DNA from: Henricia sp. BOLD:AAB3569 | Taxonomy: Eukaryota; Echinodermata; Asteroidea; Spinulosida; Echinasteridae | DNA length: 64,000 nucleotides | Assembly: GCA_037783545.1 (NCBI GenBank) | Contig: JBBELK010000163.1 | Coordinates: forward strand, 62,001 to 126,000 | Direction: 5' to 3' | Notes under the pieces: generated by a model | Told to the model about the DNA's origin: nothing | The model's input: the letters and a program-made list of their open reading frames with translations, nothing else | Database searches by the model: none | Position numbers and translations under genes: made by a program | Shown: positions 31,042 to 42,777 of the stretch, piece after piece | Position numbering within the stretch: the stretch's first letter is position 1 | Layout of the letters: the number at the start of each line of letters is the position of its first letter

Positions 31042-34000
31042 CCCTTCGACTTAACGTTCTCTCCTCGTGGTGATCTCGTGGTGGCTGATTTCAAGTCTGT
31101 GAAAATTTATCATCGTGTAAAATAAATGATGTTTGAAGGAACTGCTCTTTCAAACTCCTCACTGCCACAAGTACTTCCTTTAAAATGCAACAATGTTTTA
31201 AAAAACTATATAGGATTTCTACAAATAAACAAACACCCTCATGTTGTATGCCACATATTTCAGCGTTATACATACATGAGGTGAAGGGAAGTCCCGATAT
31301 CCTTCCCTCTTCGACACCCGTGCAATTCCGGCCGTTTAGCCGTGGGTCTGGGGGCCCTTTTTTGTTTTTACCCCATCTCAATTCGGTGAAAACCAAGCCA
31401 CAAAAAAAAATGCTACTTTTAGAATAATTAAGTTACTTTTAAAATCTGTTATTACCTATAATTTATTTTTTTAATGTTTAACTGGCCGATCAGAATGCCA
31501 AGTTTTAATACCGAAAGTGCCATTTTACACTAAATAAGTTAGGGATATTGTGGGGTGTACGCAGATATTTTGAGGGTATCCATTCCACTTGAATGATTTT
31601 GTATAGCATGACATACATGTCAAAGGAATAGGTGTAAACAGTCATTTCAAAAAAATGCCAAAATTGAACCACAACTTATTATGAGTATAGTGTAATCCTC
31701 TTAATAATGATTTTATGCCTAATTATGTTTGATATTAAAGAACGTTAACATAATGATTGCATACTTAGTACCACCCACTATCCGTCTCATGAGTGTGATT
31801 CTGATGATAGGAAAGTACATGCGGTAAGAACTGAGAAGTTGATAATGAATGTTTTTTTAAAAATAACTTAAGCCTCAGTAAATGCAGACTTGATAGAAAA
31901 CTCAAATTAAGGAGTGTGAAAAATTACAGATTTTCTTTAAACATTTTCAATCAGTCTTATATGTTTTGTGCACAAGGTCTGCAGCCAAGATCGACTTCTC
32001 AGTTATCTCCGTACATGTACTGTCAATACAAAAATGAAATAATTTGAATATCTCGGATTATGATAATCATAGTTACTGTTAAAAATATATACATTCATAC
32101 TATATTTCATTGTTATAATGTCTCTATATCTTCATATGGATTAATACTTTATTTTCAGAAATTGGCTCATACATATTGGTATACATAGGTTTCAAACTTT
32201 TATTAACGTCATGATCATCATTTCCCAAATATAATAGGCCTACATCTACTTTCCATTTTATCTGTACAATTTCATGAGTGTATACTTCTTGATATACCCT
32301 GAAGTTACAGTTGCTACAATTTGACAGTTTTTACAGGCAGTAAAATTTACCAATATTAATGTTGATGGTCCTAACAATGTACGTTATGGTGACAGCGAGA
32401 TTAATCCGATTTGGCCAGTGAGATCATGGTGAAATGAGAAATGTTGTGACTAAATCAACTACTCCTTCCCCTCAACAGAATTTACCCTATTAGGTACACA
32501 AAATTAGGATAAATGTAAATACGGCAAAATACAACACTCAAAAGAAGTAAGGGAGCAAACCATGCACATGTATAGTGTTTTTAAAGTTATTTCTGAATGG
32601 ATTTAACACGCATGCGCCGTAATTATGTTTTCCCATCAATTATGATGAATATTGTGAAATGATTTGTAAAAAATAAAATTGTGTATTTTCTTGTATTGTC
32701 CCATGATATAACATTTCTCTACATGAGCTTTTTGAATCGAGTCAGAGAAACTAATTATCATGTATTATTAGTATATTATGTGCTTTATATATAACTTGCT
32801 TATATTTTTAATCAACACCTTCAAGAGGAAGAATCCCCCTTGACGAAAATCCAGCATTTAGGCTTTTTTCGATAGTCCAAACATCCCTCTTGCCGACGTG
32901 GATTTTTATTATTTTTTAATTGTCGGTTTTAAGTGGATAAATTGCAAGCAAAAGTGCGCTTTTCGAAAATGAGATTTTCGCGATTTCTGAAACGCTCATT
33001 AGGTATTCATGATATGCGCGTGACCCCGTGACGCAATCCCGAGAAAGAGAAGTCAACACGATTGTTAGCTCCATACGTTTACACGCAAAAAACGTGGAAA
33101 ACCGTCTCTGTTAGATGGTGTTTTTTTAATAATTTTGTTGGTCCAAAAAGCCAGAGATATGCCCAGTAGCTGCGTAGTTGTATGTTTTACCAGACACTAT
33201 GAAAAAAAAAGAGCAGAAAGATTTTCTTTTCTATTACCAAGAGAGAAACAAAATGAGTCGCTCATTCTAACTTGTACCGGGCGATGTTCAAACACGTCGA
33301 AGCTTCCCCCGCAGTGAACCATCCAATGCTGTAGACAGACCGCTGTGAATGCCGTTCGTTCCGTGACAAAACCACCCGTCGCAATGCACCAGTATTTACT
33401 TCAAAAGAGCTTCATTGTGAGCGACAATTTCACCGTTTTTTCACAAAACAGGTAATAGTAGAGTGTTGTCATATTACATGAAGTGTTTTTCACGTTTGTA
33501 TTTTGAATTACAAGGACAAAACAGGCATGATAAACATTCACTTCGTGTATTTTCCATTCAATACTGCACAGGCCGTTTTGTATGTTTCTCAGGATGACGT
33601 GAAAACCCTGTTGATAAACAAGCCAAGTGACCTCGAGCGTTTCAGAATTCGGGTGAAGAGGGTCGGAACTGCTTTACGTTTTAAGCAAAAGCCTGTTGAT
33701 TTTTTGTGAAAAACAAGTTGTCGTGGTGTTGTAGACTCATACACCTCCATGATAAACAGAAAAACTAAAAAAATGTGGACGGGGGGATTCTAGCTGTTTA
33801 ATATTCATCTAAAATGTCGAAAAATCTTAGTTTTGCCAATATCAAATAACTTGTGACACAATTTTCAGTTTTCAGCGTATGTATACATGTAATATAAAGC
33901 TTTACTCTGCATTTCGATACTGATTTAGACCAATGTACATAGACATGGAATTGTGGTCAATTATCATGTACGTTAATTTGTATTAAATTTCTTGTAATAT

Positions 34001-35204
34001 CTAAATACATGGTCTTTGGAATTTGGATATAATCTGGGTACATTTAGTCATCTTTTTTCGAACTTTTGTCAAATTGTTTTGATTTCAAGCAAAATACTGA
34101 AAGAATTGAATAATTAATTTCAAATAGATGTTAAAATTAAAGTACGTTTGCCGTGTTAAGAAAAAAAATTCACATGAAAATGCATGGTGCTATTTTGATA
34201 AATCAAGCTTGTTCAGTCAATAAGTATATGGCAGGCCCTTTAAATTATTTGCAGAGAAACATGTTTCTGCATTGCCATAATAGAAATGCATGAAGGAGAG
34301 TTTTGAAAGTTTCAAAGGTTCCATCTCTCAAAGATAATTTACGTTCAATACGTGGTTTTTAGTGGCATTTTGTGTTAGAGTGTAATAAATAAGAGAACTT
34401 AATATTGTCATAAGGAAACTTAAATGCAAATCAATCAGGTTTCAATTAGAACTGAAAATGAGTAAAATGGAAATAAAACAATTTCGTTGACATTTGTATA
34501 GCTCAGCTAGCTCGAATTTGTTTTTGTCTATACTGCTGCCCTGTTCTGTAACCACACATACTGACCAATCACGACAAGGATTTTAAAGCCCCAATACATC
34601 ATTTGCAGTGGCCCACAATTTTACTTCATAAGTTGTCAAGAAAACCCGACTAAAAGTGTTAAGCAACAGTAACAAACGTCACATGATTTTCCCGTGTGAA
34701 ATGGTACCTATACTTGTGGGCGAAACTGCCAACAACTAAAGGTGCTTTAAAAAATAGTTTGTATGAACAAGCCCACACCGTTTTCGATTTTTCTTCATTT
34801 TCTCGGTATCGACTTCGACGATGTTCTACCTCCATCATTACCATTGACGTTTACATAACTGTTGGGTATTTTTTACACAAATGTTGGTTAATTTTATAAC
34901 CGCGTGGTCTTTATTGCTCAACTGTTGTCAATTTCGTTTTCCGGTCGATCACATTCAATCAAAAAATGTGTATAAGGAAACGCAGCTACCCAACATTTTT
35001 TATTCAACATCTCTTATTCAACGTTGGACAAGGACATGTGTTCAACATATGCGCAAAATACGCAAACTTTCAGCATATGTTGCCTAAAACTTTGTTCAAC
35101 AACTAATTAAAGTAATTTACCCAACGGATTTTATACAACTTTTTTTTGCAGTGTAATACATAAGTGTAACCTTATATGGCTCATTTTAGAGTGTTTTTTC
35201 CACT
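31042..35204. other. TRIM-A 3' flank and intergenic DNA
   Basis: 31042-31125 continues the TRIM-A frame and ends in a TAA inside AATAAA (31121-31126), a possible polyadenylation signal. 31156-31850 is homologous to 58180-58660 downstream of TRIM-B, so the duplication included the 3' flank. Beyond that the DNA is AT-rich with no recognised gene apart from the possible THAP remnant at 33156. Confidence 0.5.
33156..33317 (+). pseudogene. Possible THAP zinc-finger remnant
   Basis: The ORF part beginning MPSSCVVVCFTRHYEKKR and continuing RFSFLLPREK resembles the start of THAP domains (MPxxCxxxxC..., then F..P.d..). The second half, which should hold the invariant Trp and the C-x2-H pair, is not recognisable and the frame stops after 53 codons. 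THAP domains occur in host factors and in P-element-type transposases. Degraded, low confidence. Confidence 0.35.
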
Positions 35205-37307
35205 CCTTTATAATAATAATAATAGCAATCTTATATAGCGCCAAATGCCAGGGTACATGTAGCCTACATAGATAAAAAAGATTAAACGTTAAAACCAAAG
35301 AGCATCATCAATACTGAGTAATACTGAACAAGTCTGGTAATACTGAACAAAAAGATGTGTCTTAAGCTGGGACTTGAAATTACTGATGGAATGAATTTGA
35401 CGCATGCTGTTAGGAAGACCATTCCAGAGGTGTGCCGCTGAAAAACCAAATGATCTATCACCATAGAATTTTGTTGATGAGCGAGCAAGTACCCTCAATT
35501 GACAGTCCGATGATGATCGTAGAGACCTAGATGGGATATACAACTGGACAAGGTCAGAAAGATAACCCGGAGCTATGTTATGAATGGCCTTAAAGGTAAG
35601 TAAAAGAGTCTTAAATGCTAATCTTTGCTTGACTGGAAGCCAATGGAGCTGAAAGAGAATTGGTGTCATGTGCTCACGTCGAGAGACACGAAGTACAAGT
35701 CGTGCCGCAGCGTTCTGCGCCCGCTGAAGTTTAGCAATTTCTTTGTCCGGTAATCCAAAAAGTAAGGAGTTGCAGCAATCTAACCTCGAGGTAACAAAGG
35801 CATGCACTAATCTAGAAGTCGATGTTTGATCAAGATATTGTCGAATCTGTCCAATCTGTCTTAATGCATGCCAAGCAGCCTTAGTACACAAGTTGTTGAT
35901 ATGATTGGTCATTGTGAGAGATGAATCCATGGAAACTCCAAGGTTGCGAGCATGTACTGACGGTTGGATGACATCATTGCCAATAGTCAAACCTGGCAAG
36001 GAATGACAGGCCGCTTTACTAAAATGTGAACGAAAAAAACAGTATCTCGGTCTTCCTATCATTTAGCACAAGCATGTTGAATTTACACCAAGATCTAATG
36101 GCAGATATACATGCTTCCATCCTCTTCACAGCAGTATCACGCTCATGAGGCTTAAATGACAGGTAGAGCTGGGTATCATCGGCATACATGATAGACTGAA
36201 TACCATGGGCGTCAATTATGTCTTGTAAAGGGGCACTGAACAAAATGAAAGCCAGTGGCCCAATGACAGAGCCATGAGGAACTCCACAGTCCACAGCAAT
36301 TGGGTCAGACACGACATTTTTGACAGAAACAGATTGTGTACGACCAGCCATGTAAGATGAAAACCACTGAAGTGCTGTTCCGCTAATTCCATAACGTTCC
36401 TCAAAACGCGAGCAATCAACTGCTTGTGGTCAATCGTATCGAACGCTGCACTGAAGTCCAACAATGCAGTCTCTGTACTGTGGAAAGGACGATATGCAGA
36501 TTGCACTGAAGCCTGAAGTTGGTTAGCAGTGAGATACGACTGTAGCTGGTTGACGGCAACTTTCTCAATCGCATTCCCAAGAAATGGCAGATTATAAATT
36601 GGGCGGTAATTGAGGAAGCATTCGGTATCCAGACCTGGTTTCTTCAACAGTGGAATTACATGCGCATGCTTAAGGGCTATGGGAAAAATACCAGAACATA
36701 AGGAAGAATTTACAATCTTAGTGATAATAGGAAGAAGATCATGAATGCACATTTTCAGAACGTTGGCTGGGAGTGGATCTAGCAAGCATGACTTAATAGG
36801 TCTAGATTTAATGGCACTAATAACCTCCTCTTCAGAGACTTCGGAGAAACGACTGAAGGTACTGGAACATGACTCATTCAGTTTAACAGAGAGGGGCCCA
36901 ATAATAGTGACATGCTGCCCATCACGAAGTTTCATAATCTTACTGTGAAAGAAGAACTCCGCAAAACTGTCGGCCAGATCTTTAGGGCAAGTGTGCACAG
37001 GTAATGCTTGTGACTCCTTTGGAGACGACAGCTTATTGACTACACGAAAAAGGTCACGTTGATCAGATTTTGTAATTTGATCACTATGGTACTCTGTCTT
37101 TGCTTTGACAAGAATAGAGTTATACTTGATACATTGCTCCCTGTAGGATTCTCTATCCACCGTAAGCCCACTTTGTATCCACTTGCGCTCAAGGCGCCTG
37201 CATTCTTTTTTCTCTGCATGCAGGACCTCCGAGTACCATGGAGCATGAGGACGAAGGACAACGGTCAGATTGACCAGAGGAGCATGGTCTTCAAGAGTGA
37301 TTTTCAC
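35205..37307 (-). mobile_element. LINE-1st copy: degenerate CR1/L2-type non-LTR retrotransposon, 5' truncated
   Basis: The minus strand carries an endonuclease-to-RT linker, RT and C-terminal region in three overlapping frames (37307-36216, 36351-36019, 36062-35289). RT landmarks are LNYRPIYNLPFLGNAIEK, DFSAAFDTIDH, GVPHGSVIGPL and MYADDTQLYLSF. Roughly 20 residues that normally separate HSTETALL from DFSAAFD are missing, an internal deletion. Frames shift near 36400 and about 36040. The endonuclease is absent, so the copy is 5' truncated near 37300. The 3' end has (TAA)n at about 35210-35224. It is dead. The CR1/L2 assignment rests on the YADDTQLY motif and tail type and is tentative. Confidence 0.8.
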
Positions 37308-37750
37308 TCTTTTTACAGAATTTCCACTCTTTTTACAGAATTTCCACTCTTTTTGGAGTGATTTTCACTCTTTGAACTGGCAAACATTTCACATAAAACA
37401 TGACCAAACTTCAAGTTTGGTCATGTTTTTCAGAAAGGTTTGCAGGTGTGAACGGCACATAAAACATTAGCAGACAACAGCAAACTTCACCAAACTGTGT
37501 TTGCTCGTGTTTGGACATGCTGCTATTGGCCAACATTTGTTTGCTCATGTTTTATGTCTGAACCAATCAGGAGCTGGTTTAAGGTCATGTGATTAGAGCC
37601 AGCCAATCTTGATCACGTGATCGTTCCAGACGTTTGCTTCTGTTTGCCAATGTAGGCAGACAGAAAAGCATCAGCGAACATACCTGTTTGGTGATGTTTG
37701 CAAACAAAAAGTTTGCACGTGTTTGCCAGTGTAGACGAGGCTTCACTTTT
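37297..37750. repeat. 22-bp tandem repeat and hAT-like MITE
   Basis: Three copies of a unit around TTTTTACAGAATTTCCACTC lie at about 37307-37372. From about 37377 (ACTGGCAAACA) to about 37735 (inverted TGTTTGCCAGTGTAGACGAG) is a short inverted-terminal element whose body is full of CAAACA motifs. It contains a 33-bp palindrome at about 37398-37430 (AAACATGACCAAACTT and its inverse). No coding capacity. Confidence 0.5.
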
Positions 37751-38214
37751 TTGAAAGAGTGAGTTTTTCACTCCTGCATTTAGAGAGTGTACTGACCAAT
37801 CACGGCAAGGATATTAAAGCCCCAAGGAATACATCATTTGCAGTTACCCAAATTCTTGCTTCATGAGTTGACAAGAAAAGGAAGAAATTGCCAATCGTAA
37901 ATGCTCTTTAAAAGGTTGTCTATATATAATCATGTAATTTGTCTTTAATCTGCAACTGTACCTTTATTTTAGGAATATAAACGCTAATTTTTAGCATTCA
38001 CTTTTCAACCAAAAAATAACAAAACAAAACAAAAAAACTTATTTTATTCTCTGCATCTATGCATGGAGGAAGGTTCATGATCAATGTAGCTAACATTTCT
38101 GGATGTAGTGCTGTTGTTCTGATGGGAATCCATAAGACAACATGGACTTTGAACAGCAAATTGCTGCGTATAAATTACCATTTCTATCCAATGTTCAATC
38201 ATTGCACCATACAA
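37751..38214. other. Intergenic; second copy of a 100-bp direct repeat
   Basis: 37787-37890 (ACTGACCAATCACGGCAAGG...) repeats 34556-34655 in the same orientation, so the two copies bracket the degenerate LINE region. The rest has no recognised feature. Confidence 0.5.
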
Positions 38215-39073
38215 TGTAATTATCTAACCTTTCACCTTAAACAGTTTATCAAGCGTGGAAATATCTGCATCTATTTCAGTTCATATCAGGTGAGTAATTT
38301 CGAAATCACTCGTGACTCATTTGTTGCTGCGCCATTCGTAGTTCATCTCTTCATGCAGACTCCCATTGCACCAAACTGATTTTATAGGTGAAGGACGAGT
38401 GTATAATTTACAGTAAGTGGTTGGAATTTTCGTACTTTCTTAAACTTATTTTAAATTAACAAATACGACTTGCTGTGGATTCACGTTTGTTTACATTACG
38501 TTTGTTCTATTTTGGGTTTCCATATCCACACACAAAGAGGATTCGCAGTGTTAGTGCATATAAACCACATCATGTACAGTCACAATTAGTTTCATGCTAA
38601 AAAGGTAACATCCGCAAAAGATTAATTACATGTAAGCCTATAGAGAAGGTTTACTTATTTAAAAAATTGTTTTACTTCCCCAATCGCAGTCAGTCCGCAG
38701 CGCGCTTAAAGGGGTCTCTTATTATGTGCACATTATGCACGCCGTGACTAATTCAGCCAGTTGCAGTCTTGAACAGCCGGTCGGAAACCAAGGATTTCTC
38801 ATTCATTTCTAGGGATCTGAACAATAAGAGTAGTATTTTCGGTAAGATGAGAAACATATCTGTCGTCGAGTATCACTATTTTATGTTTTTTTTGATATTT
38901 TGAGTTGAGAAATATTCAAGAAAAAACACGTCAAAAAAGACGACAAAAGACACCCAAAACATCGGCAAATATCTCCCTTTGTCACTACTTGCAGCAGTCC
39001 ATGTTTACCTTTTATACAAAGAATATGTAATATTCTAAAATTGTACGTACTTTTGTCTAGTCCAGTTAGTCTA
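38215..39073. repeat. TRIM flank relic and start of duplicated segment, copy 1
   Basis: 38215-38590 matches 26440-26680 and 27500-27640, the sequence upstream of TRIM-A. From GTTTCATGCTAAAAAGG at about 38590 the sequence matches 53070-53525 (copy 2) with scattered differences. No TRIM coding sequence is present between. Confidence 0.7.
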
Positions 39074-41974
39074 GGACCTGGCTTAGACATGTATGCACAT
39101 AATTTAGGAGAGGATTTCTCAACCGATCTAGGCTAATTTGACCCCAAGGAACAACGTGGGATGTGTGCCAAATTCGCTATTCGGGGCGAAATACCCGAAA
39201 ATGACCACGCCCTTTTTAAGATGGTCACGCCCCTTTCTTCATCAGAAGTGCTGCTTTCGACATAGTTGTATCTACTGAATTCAACCGATATTAGCTAATA
39301 TGACCCCGAGGAACAACTTGGGATGTGTCCCAAAATCTCTACCTGGGGAGAAGTACCCAAAACTGACCACGCCCTTTTAAATGACCACGACCTTTATCAG
39401 AAGTGCTACCTCTGACATATCTATACATGTATCTACTGAACTTGACTGATATAAGCTAATTTGACCCCGAGGAACAACTTGGGATTTGTGCCAAATTTAC
39501 TATCGATGGAAAAGCACACAGAAATGACCACACCCTTTTAAATGACCACGCCCCGCCTTATCAGAAGTGCTATTTCCGACATAGCTAAACTACTGAACTC
39601 AACTGATAAGCTAAATTGACCCCGAGGAATAACTTGGGATGTGTGTCAATATCGCCACCTAGGGAGAAGTTCCCGAAAATGACCACGCCCTTTTTAAAAT
39701 GACTACGCCCCACATTTAAAGTGCTACTTTCGACATCGCTGTATCTACTGAACTCGACTGATACAATATAATTTTACCCCAAGGAACAACTTGGGATTTG
39801 TGCCAAATTCGCTATCCAGGTGAAGCACCCGAAAATGACCACGCCCATTCTTATCAGAAATGCTATATCCATCATAGATATACTACTTAACTTAACTGAT
39901 GTAAGCTAATTTAACCCTGAGTAACAATGTGGGATGTATGCCAAATCCGCTGTCCGGGGAGAAGTACCGGAAAATGACCACACCCACTTCTTATCAGAAA
40001 TGCTATATCCATCATAGATATACTGTACTACTGAACTTAACTGATGTAAGCTAATTTAACGCTGAGAAACAATGTGGGATGTATGCCAAATTCGCTGTCC
40101 GGGGAGAAGTACCGGAAAATGACCACACCTACTTCTTATCAGAAATGTACTTCTGACATAGTTGTATTTTCTGGGTTGCTCAAAATGTTCGGAATGGTTA
40201 TAATGTTTAGGGGGTCATAGAAGAGTGTTTTAAATTTATATTCTGATAGAAATTAGATCTGTACTGTGTATTAGAGGGCAAAGAGATTGTCTTTGCTTTG
40301 GAAAGAAATATAGCGGTATTTGATGGCAGAGCTCAGCAAAATTTACTCTTGACTTTGTGTAGCAATCTGATGATGGTATAACTGTTTCTTTTTAGGGTGA
40401 GGTCGTTCTCACTGCTCATTGTGCTTCACCTTGTTCAAAGTATACATGTAGTTAAAGGGTGAACATTATCGAAACAATCTACTCACTACAGCTTGGTGCA
40501 CATTATTAACAAATCTAGCTATTCGTGTTAATCCATACTGCTGATAGGGTGCATTGCCTACCCACCCCTAGAAAAATGCTATGTCATGACGGAAGTCATA
40601 ACACGATTTACTAAGTTGTGTGAGTGCACTATAGAATAAGAAATAGACATTCGTACAATTTAAGCATGGAACGCTTACGTTAATAAATATTTGGCAATTT
40701 ATATATGTACCGGTAGGTAGTAAGGGGTAGTATCTATGGTAATGGATAACATTTTTGGCAATTTCTCTAATTAACAAAATATATATTCGAAACTCTTCTC
40801 TATGACCCACTAAACATCATGGCCATTTTGAGCAACCCAGATACCCAGCTGTAACAGTTTTGAAGATACAGCTATGTCGGAAGTAGCACTGCAGATGAAA
40901 AGAGGAATGTTGTCGTTTTGGGGTACTTCTCCCCTAACCGCGAATATGGCACACACCCCAAGTTGTTCCTCGGGGTCAAATTAGCTTACATCAGTTGCGT
41001 TCAGTAAATACAACTATGTCGGAAGTAATGCGCTTCTGACGAAAAAAAGGGCGTGTTAATTTTTCGGTACTTTTCCCCCAGGATTTTGGCATACATCCCA
41101 TGTTGTTCCTCGGGGTCATATTATCTTATATCTGTTGATTTCAGTAGATAAAGCAAAATTAAAAGTACATATAGCACTTCTGATAAGAGGTGGTGTGGTC
41201 ATTTAAAAGGACGTGGCCATTTTGGGGTACTTATCCCGGATAGGGAATTTGGCACAAATCCGAAGTTGTTCCCTGGGATCAAATTAGCTTGCCCTAGAGT
41301 AGATACACCGATGTCGGAAGTACACTTTAAATAAGGGGCGTGGTCATTTTTAAAAGGGCGTGGTCATTTGTGGGAACTACTCTCTAGTTGGCGATTTTGA
41401 CACATATCTCAAGTTATTCCTATAGGGCTCAAATTAGCCTTTATCAGTTGAGTTCAGTAGTTTGGCTATGTCGAATGCAGCACTTCTCATAATATGGGGC
41501 GTGGTCGTTTAAAAGGGTGTGGTCATTTCCGGGTACTTTTCTATCGATACTGAATTTGGCACAAATCCCAAGTTGTTCTCGGGTTCAAATTAGCTTATAT
41601 CAGTCAAGTTCAGTAGATACATGTATAGATATGTCAGAGGTAGCACTTCTGATAAAGGTGGTGGTCATTTAAAAGGGCGTGGTCAGTTTTGGGTACTTCT
41701 CCTCGGTAACGATTTTGGGACACATCCCAAGTTGTTCCTCGGGGTCATATTAGCTAATATCAGTTGAATTCAGTAGATACAACTATGTCGGAAGCAGCAC
41801 TACTGATTAAGAAAGGGGCGTGACCGTCTTAAAAAGGGCGTGGTCATTTTCGGGCTTTTCGCCCCGGATAGAGATTTTGGCACACATCCCAAGTTGTTCC
41901 TTGGGGTCATATTAGCCTATAACAGTTGAGTTATCCTCTCCTAAATTATGTCCATACATGTCTAAGCCAGGTCC
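39074..41974. mobile_element. Foldback element C (2.9 kb) built of 7 + 7 inverted repeat units
   Basis: The ends GGACCTGGCTTAGACATG and inverse enclose a left half of seven units of about 140-165 bp and a right half of seven units in opposite orientation. Each unit has GAGGAACAACTTGGGATGTG, GAAAATGACCACGCCC, ATCAGAAGTGCTA and TCTACTGAACT landmarks. Left unit anchors are near 39142, 39305, 39468, 39623, 39779, 39918 and 40061. Right anchors are near 40950, 41088, 41250, 41399, 41559, 41719 and 41880. TCTA flanks both ends (39070-39073, 41975-41978). Copy 2 of the duplicated segment (near 53530) lacks the element. The centre, 40150-40850, has no recognisable gene; its ORF at 40568-40810 has no known domain. 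Confidence 0.8.
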
Positions 41975-41978
41975 TCTA

Positions 41979-42772
41979 CTAAGTCAGGAAACAGCGAAAT
42001 CCAACCGCATTCCCAAAAAACACAAACCCAAAATTACCGCCGTGGCACCGCATAGTTTCCCGTAGTCCGATTGGCTAACGATGACGTCATTGCTAGTTCC
42101 AGATTAGACTGGTTTTAAGTCCACCAATGTTTTCGTGGGTTGTACCAAGGAGCTAGTTATTGTATGTATAGGTCTACCTTGATTTCCTTTTCTCCTCTTC
42201 GAACAGTATAGTTAAGCGAGTTAAATAAATCGAGTTAAATTCAAACCGGTGTAAAGATTCTCAAAGCATAGCCAAGTGTGTATTCAATCTTAGTTTTGAT
42301 CATTTTTTCCTAAAAATCACTTAGCTAGGATCTGAAGCTTTTTTTTAATGTTTACACAAGATTGAAGTAATTTCCTAATCTTCTGGTTCCTTGTTCTATG
42401 CCTCCATCTGTCCAAATAAAATTTTAAACAGTAATCAGTCTAGTTGGGAAAAGGATTATATGACACAGGAAACATGACAGATTGTTAACGGTTCTTTTTA
42501 ATTTATTCAATGTCACACATCTTTGGATACTACACAGCAACTGATAAATAAATCTGTTAAAACAACTACATGACTTATGATTGACATATGGTGGATTTCA
42601 AAACCGTTATTATTGCCAAAAATGTAACCATAATGAAAAACCACGAGCGGAATAGTCACAACAGGTTCTGTTCTTGCAGAGAGTGTATAATTACATAAAT
42701 ATTATAAAACGTTTTTTAAAACTTGATAACTGCCACACATCTAAACACTGTCTGATTAGAGTTGCTAAAGTA
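41979..42772. repeat. Duplicated segment copy 1, middle part
   Basis: This matches 53545-54325 nearly throughout (for example CCGCCGTGGCACCGCATAG, GATTGGCTAACGATGACGTC). It is broken at 42773 by the Gypsy insertion. No gene was recognised. Confidence 0.7.
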
Positions 42773-42777
42773 TACTG

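Noticed and set aside
39100-41940. CRISPR-like repeat array
   Set aside because: Units are 140-165 bp, divergent and mirrored, without unique spacers. This is a eukaryotic foldback element.
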